64,000 nt of DNA from Ecdyonurus torrentis. Its lineage: Eukaryota; Arthropoda; Insecta; Ephemeroptera; Heptageniidae. The notes under the pieces are model-generated. The model was not told the origin of the DNA, did no database searches, and saw only the letters and a program-made list of their open reading frames with translations. The stretch lies in the NCBI GenBank assembly GCA_949318235.1, contig CASGGR010000026.1:493744-557743 (forward strand), read 5' to 3'. A program made the position numbers and the translations under genes. Each line of letters starts with the position of its first letter. The first letter of the stretch is position 1. Below are positions 62,738 to 64,000 of the stretch, piece by piece.

Positions 62738-64000
62738 GAGAGAGAAAGAGTCGAGAGGGAGAGAGAGAAAGAGAGAGAGAGATGTTTAAACACACTATGC
62801 ACTTTCTTATTGACCAATATATTGACCAACTATAGTTTCTGAACTTTTCAGAACTGTAATCCAAATAATATCAGTACCAATAAAGTCAATAAAAACAATT
62901 TTCCTCTGTTAGTTACGTAATTATACATGAATTCATTATAGTTTTTACAAAATCATATAACTTTATACGTATAATATAAGATTTTTTTTTTTTTTTTTGA
63001 TTGTTTGTTATTTTTGTTACAGAATAAAAGTCACTTTTATACTCATCATTATGTACATCAAACATTATTTCTTATAATTTTTTTCTTTACGTAGGAAAAG
63101 ACTTAATCATTATGCAATATATAATATTATGTTCACATATCGTTGTATTATTTATATTTTTGTCTTAACAAAATAAACATGACGATATTATTAATTACTT
63201 ATTAGTCTTTATAGAAAATATAGTCACTATCATAAAACTATTACATTACATTATTTACTTTTAAATTTTATTACACCTGCACTTTTTTTTTTTTTTTTTT
63301 TTTTTGCTTTTGCTTTGCTTTTTATTTGATATAATTATGACTAAATAGTCATATCTTAATTAAATAAATGAATATATGATATATAAATATTTCGAAATAT
63401 TTGAAATATATTTTAAACAATTATTAAAATACATAATAGTAATTTTGCAATTTTATGCTTAACTAAAAGAGGAAGTTATGTTTTTTCAACTTATTTTATG
63501 AAATTATTATAATGACTGATATTAGAATTTGAGTTTTGGGTGGTTGTATTCACATTAAAATTGACGCATTATATGTGAACATGCAATATATAACTTGGAC
63601 AAAACGACACCAAAAACATACATTTTTTTCAGCTTTAAAATGCTTGCCCCCCTTTTTTTTAATGAAGATTAAATAAATAAACTTGGACGTTATATTTGGC
63701 AATTATTAAAGGTTTCATATTAAAGAAACACGTATCATTTTTTGAATTTTTTTTTGGAAAAAAAATTAATTACTCTTATTTTCCTTTTAACATTTTTCTC
63801 ACAAAAAAACAATTAAAAACAAACCTGTTAACAGAGAGTTCATCTAAAAAAAATTTGATAGAATTTTTGAACTGAAAGATATATATATATATATATTTTT
63901 TTTCCTTTTAGTCCAAGTAATTTATTGCTCACATATTGCCTCAAATTTAAATTAATGCAACAACCCCACACTCAAATTCAAATATTGACTATATATACTC
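62738..64000 (+). mobile_element. Second, partial copy of the fold-back element
   Basis: It matches 53515-54401 followed directly by 56110-56490 in the same orientation, running off the window. It starts in the GA tract, so its outer part is missing or lies in another arrangement. It carries the empty site of the 54402-56109 element at 63622. Confidence 0.85.

Overview
The window is AT-rich animal (metazoan) nuclear DNA dominated by transposons and large tandem repeats. The evidence is a multi-exon gene with GT-AG introns, TA-dinucleotide and AATAT microsatellites, and hAT-, mariner- and piggyBac-like elements with visible target-site duplications, plus a 5S-rRNA-like SINE. I cannot name the species. 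An AT-rich invertebrate such as an arthropod or cnidarian fits best, and there is no bacterial, phage or CRISPR content.

The main gene occurs twice on the minus strand. Copy 2 (22178-27572) can be assembled into 11 exons whose splice phases all agree. It encodes, in order: a long Lys/Glu/Asp-rich region ending in a C2H2 zinc finger (exon 1), an Asp-run and helical region (exons 2-3), a tyrosine recombinase of Crypton/DUF3504 type (exons 4-5), a linker (exon 6), and a C-terminal SUV4-20 (KMT5B/C)-like SET domain (exons 7-11). Copy 1 (1-3531) is cut by the left window edge just as exon 4 begins, but its 608-codon exon 1 is open. Exon 1 of copy 2 has two single-base frameshifts, both in poly-A runs. 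A recombinase joined to a SET methyltransferase fold in one mobile gene is the most notable content here.

Large-scale layout: gene 1 (1-3531), a 1.6-kb tandem array (about 3600-13340), a non-repetitive promoter-like block B1 (13392-14460), repeats in the opposite orientation with nested transposons (14461-22020), gene 2 (22178-27572), a second 1.6-1.9-kb array (27600-33480), block B2 (34398-34830), then opposite-orientation repeats including a 730-bp satellite (34830-45540). The same order gene - forward array - B - inverted array is therefore seen twice, with a repeat length of about 21-24 kb. On the minus strand both B blocks carry a TATA-like motif and a conserved splice donor. The arrays may therefore lie in a 7-10 kb first intron.

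The right part (45550-64000) has no convincing gene. It holds a 5S-like SINE, two TTAA-flanked non-autonomous elements, a mariner-like element with a fold-back interior, and a fold-back structure (about 52940-62155) with arms of about 1.2 kb. That structure was later interrupted by a CAC...GTG element in its loop and by two head-to-tail TTAA elements in its right arm. A second partial copy of the fold-back (62738-64000) preserves the empty site of the loop insertion. Two isolated candidate first exons (41586-41701 and 62456-62474) could not be linked to downstream exons.
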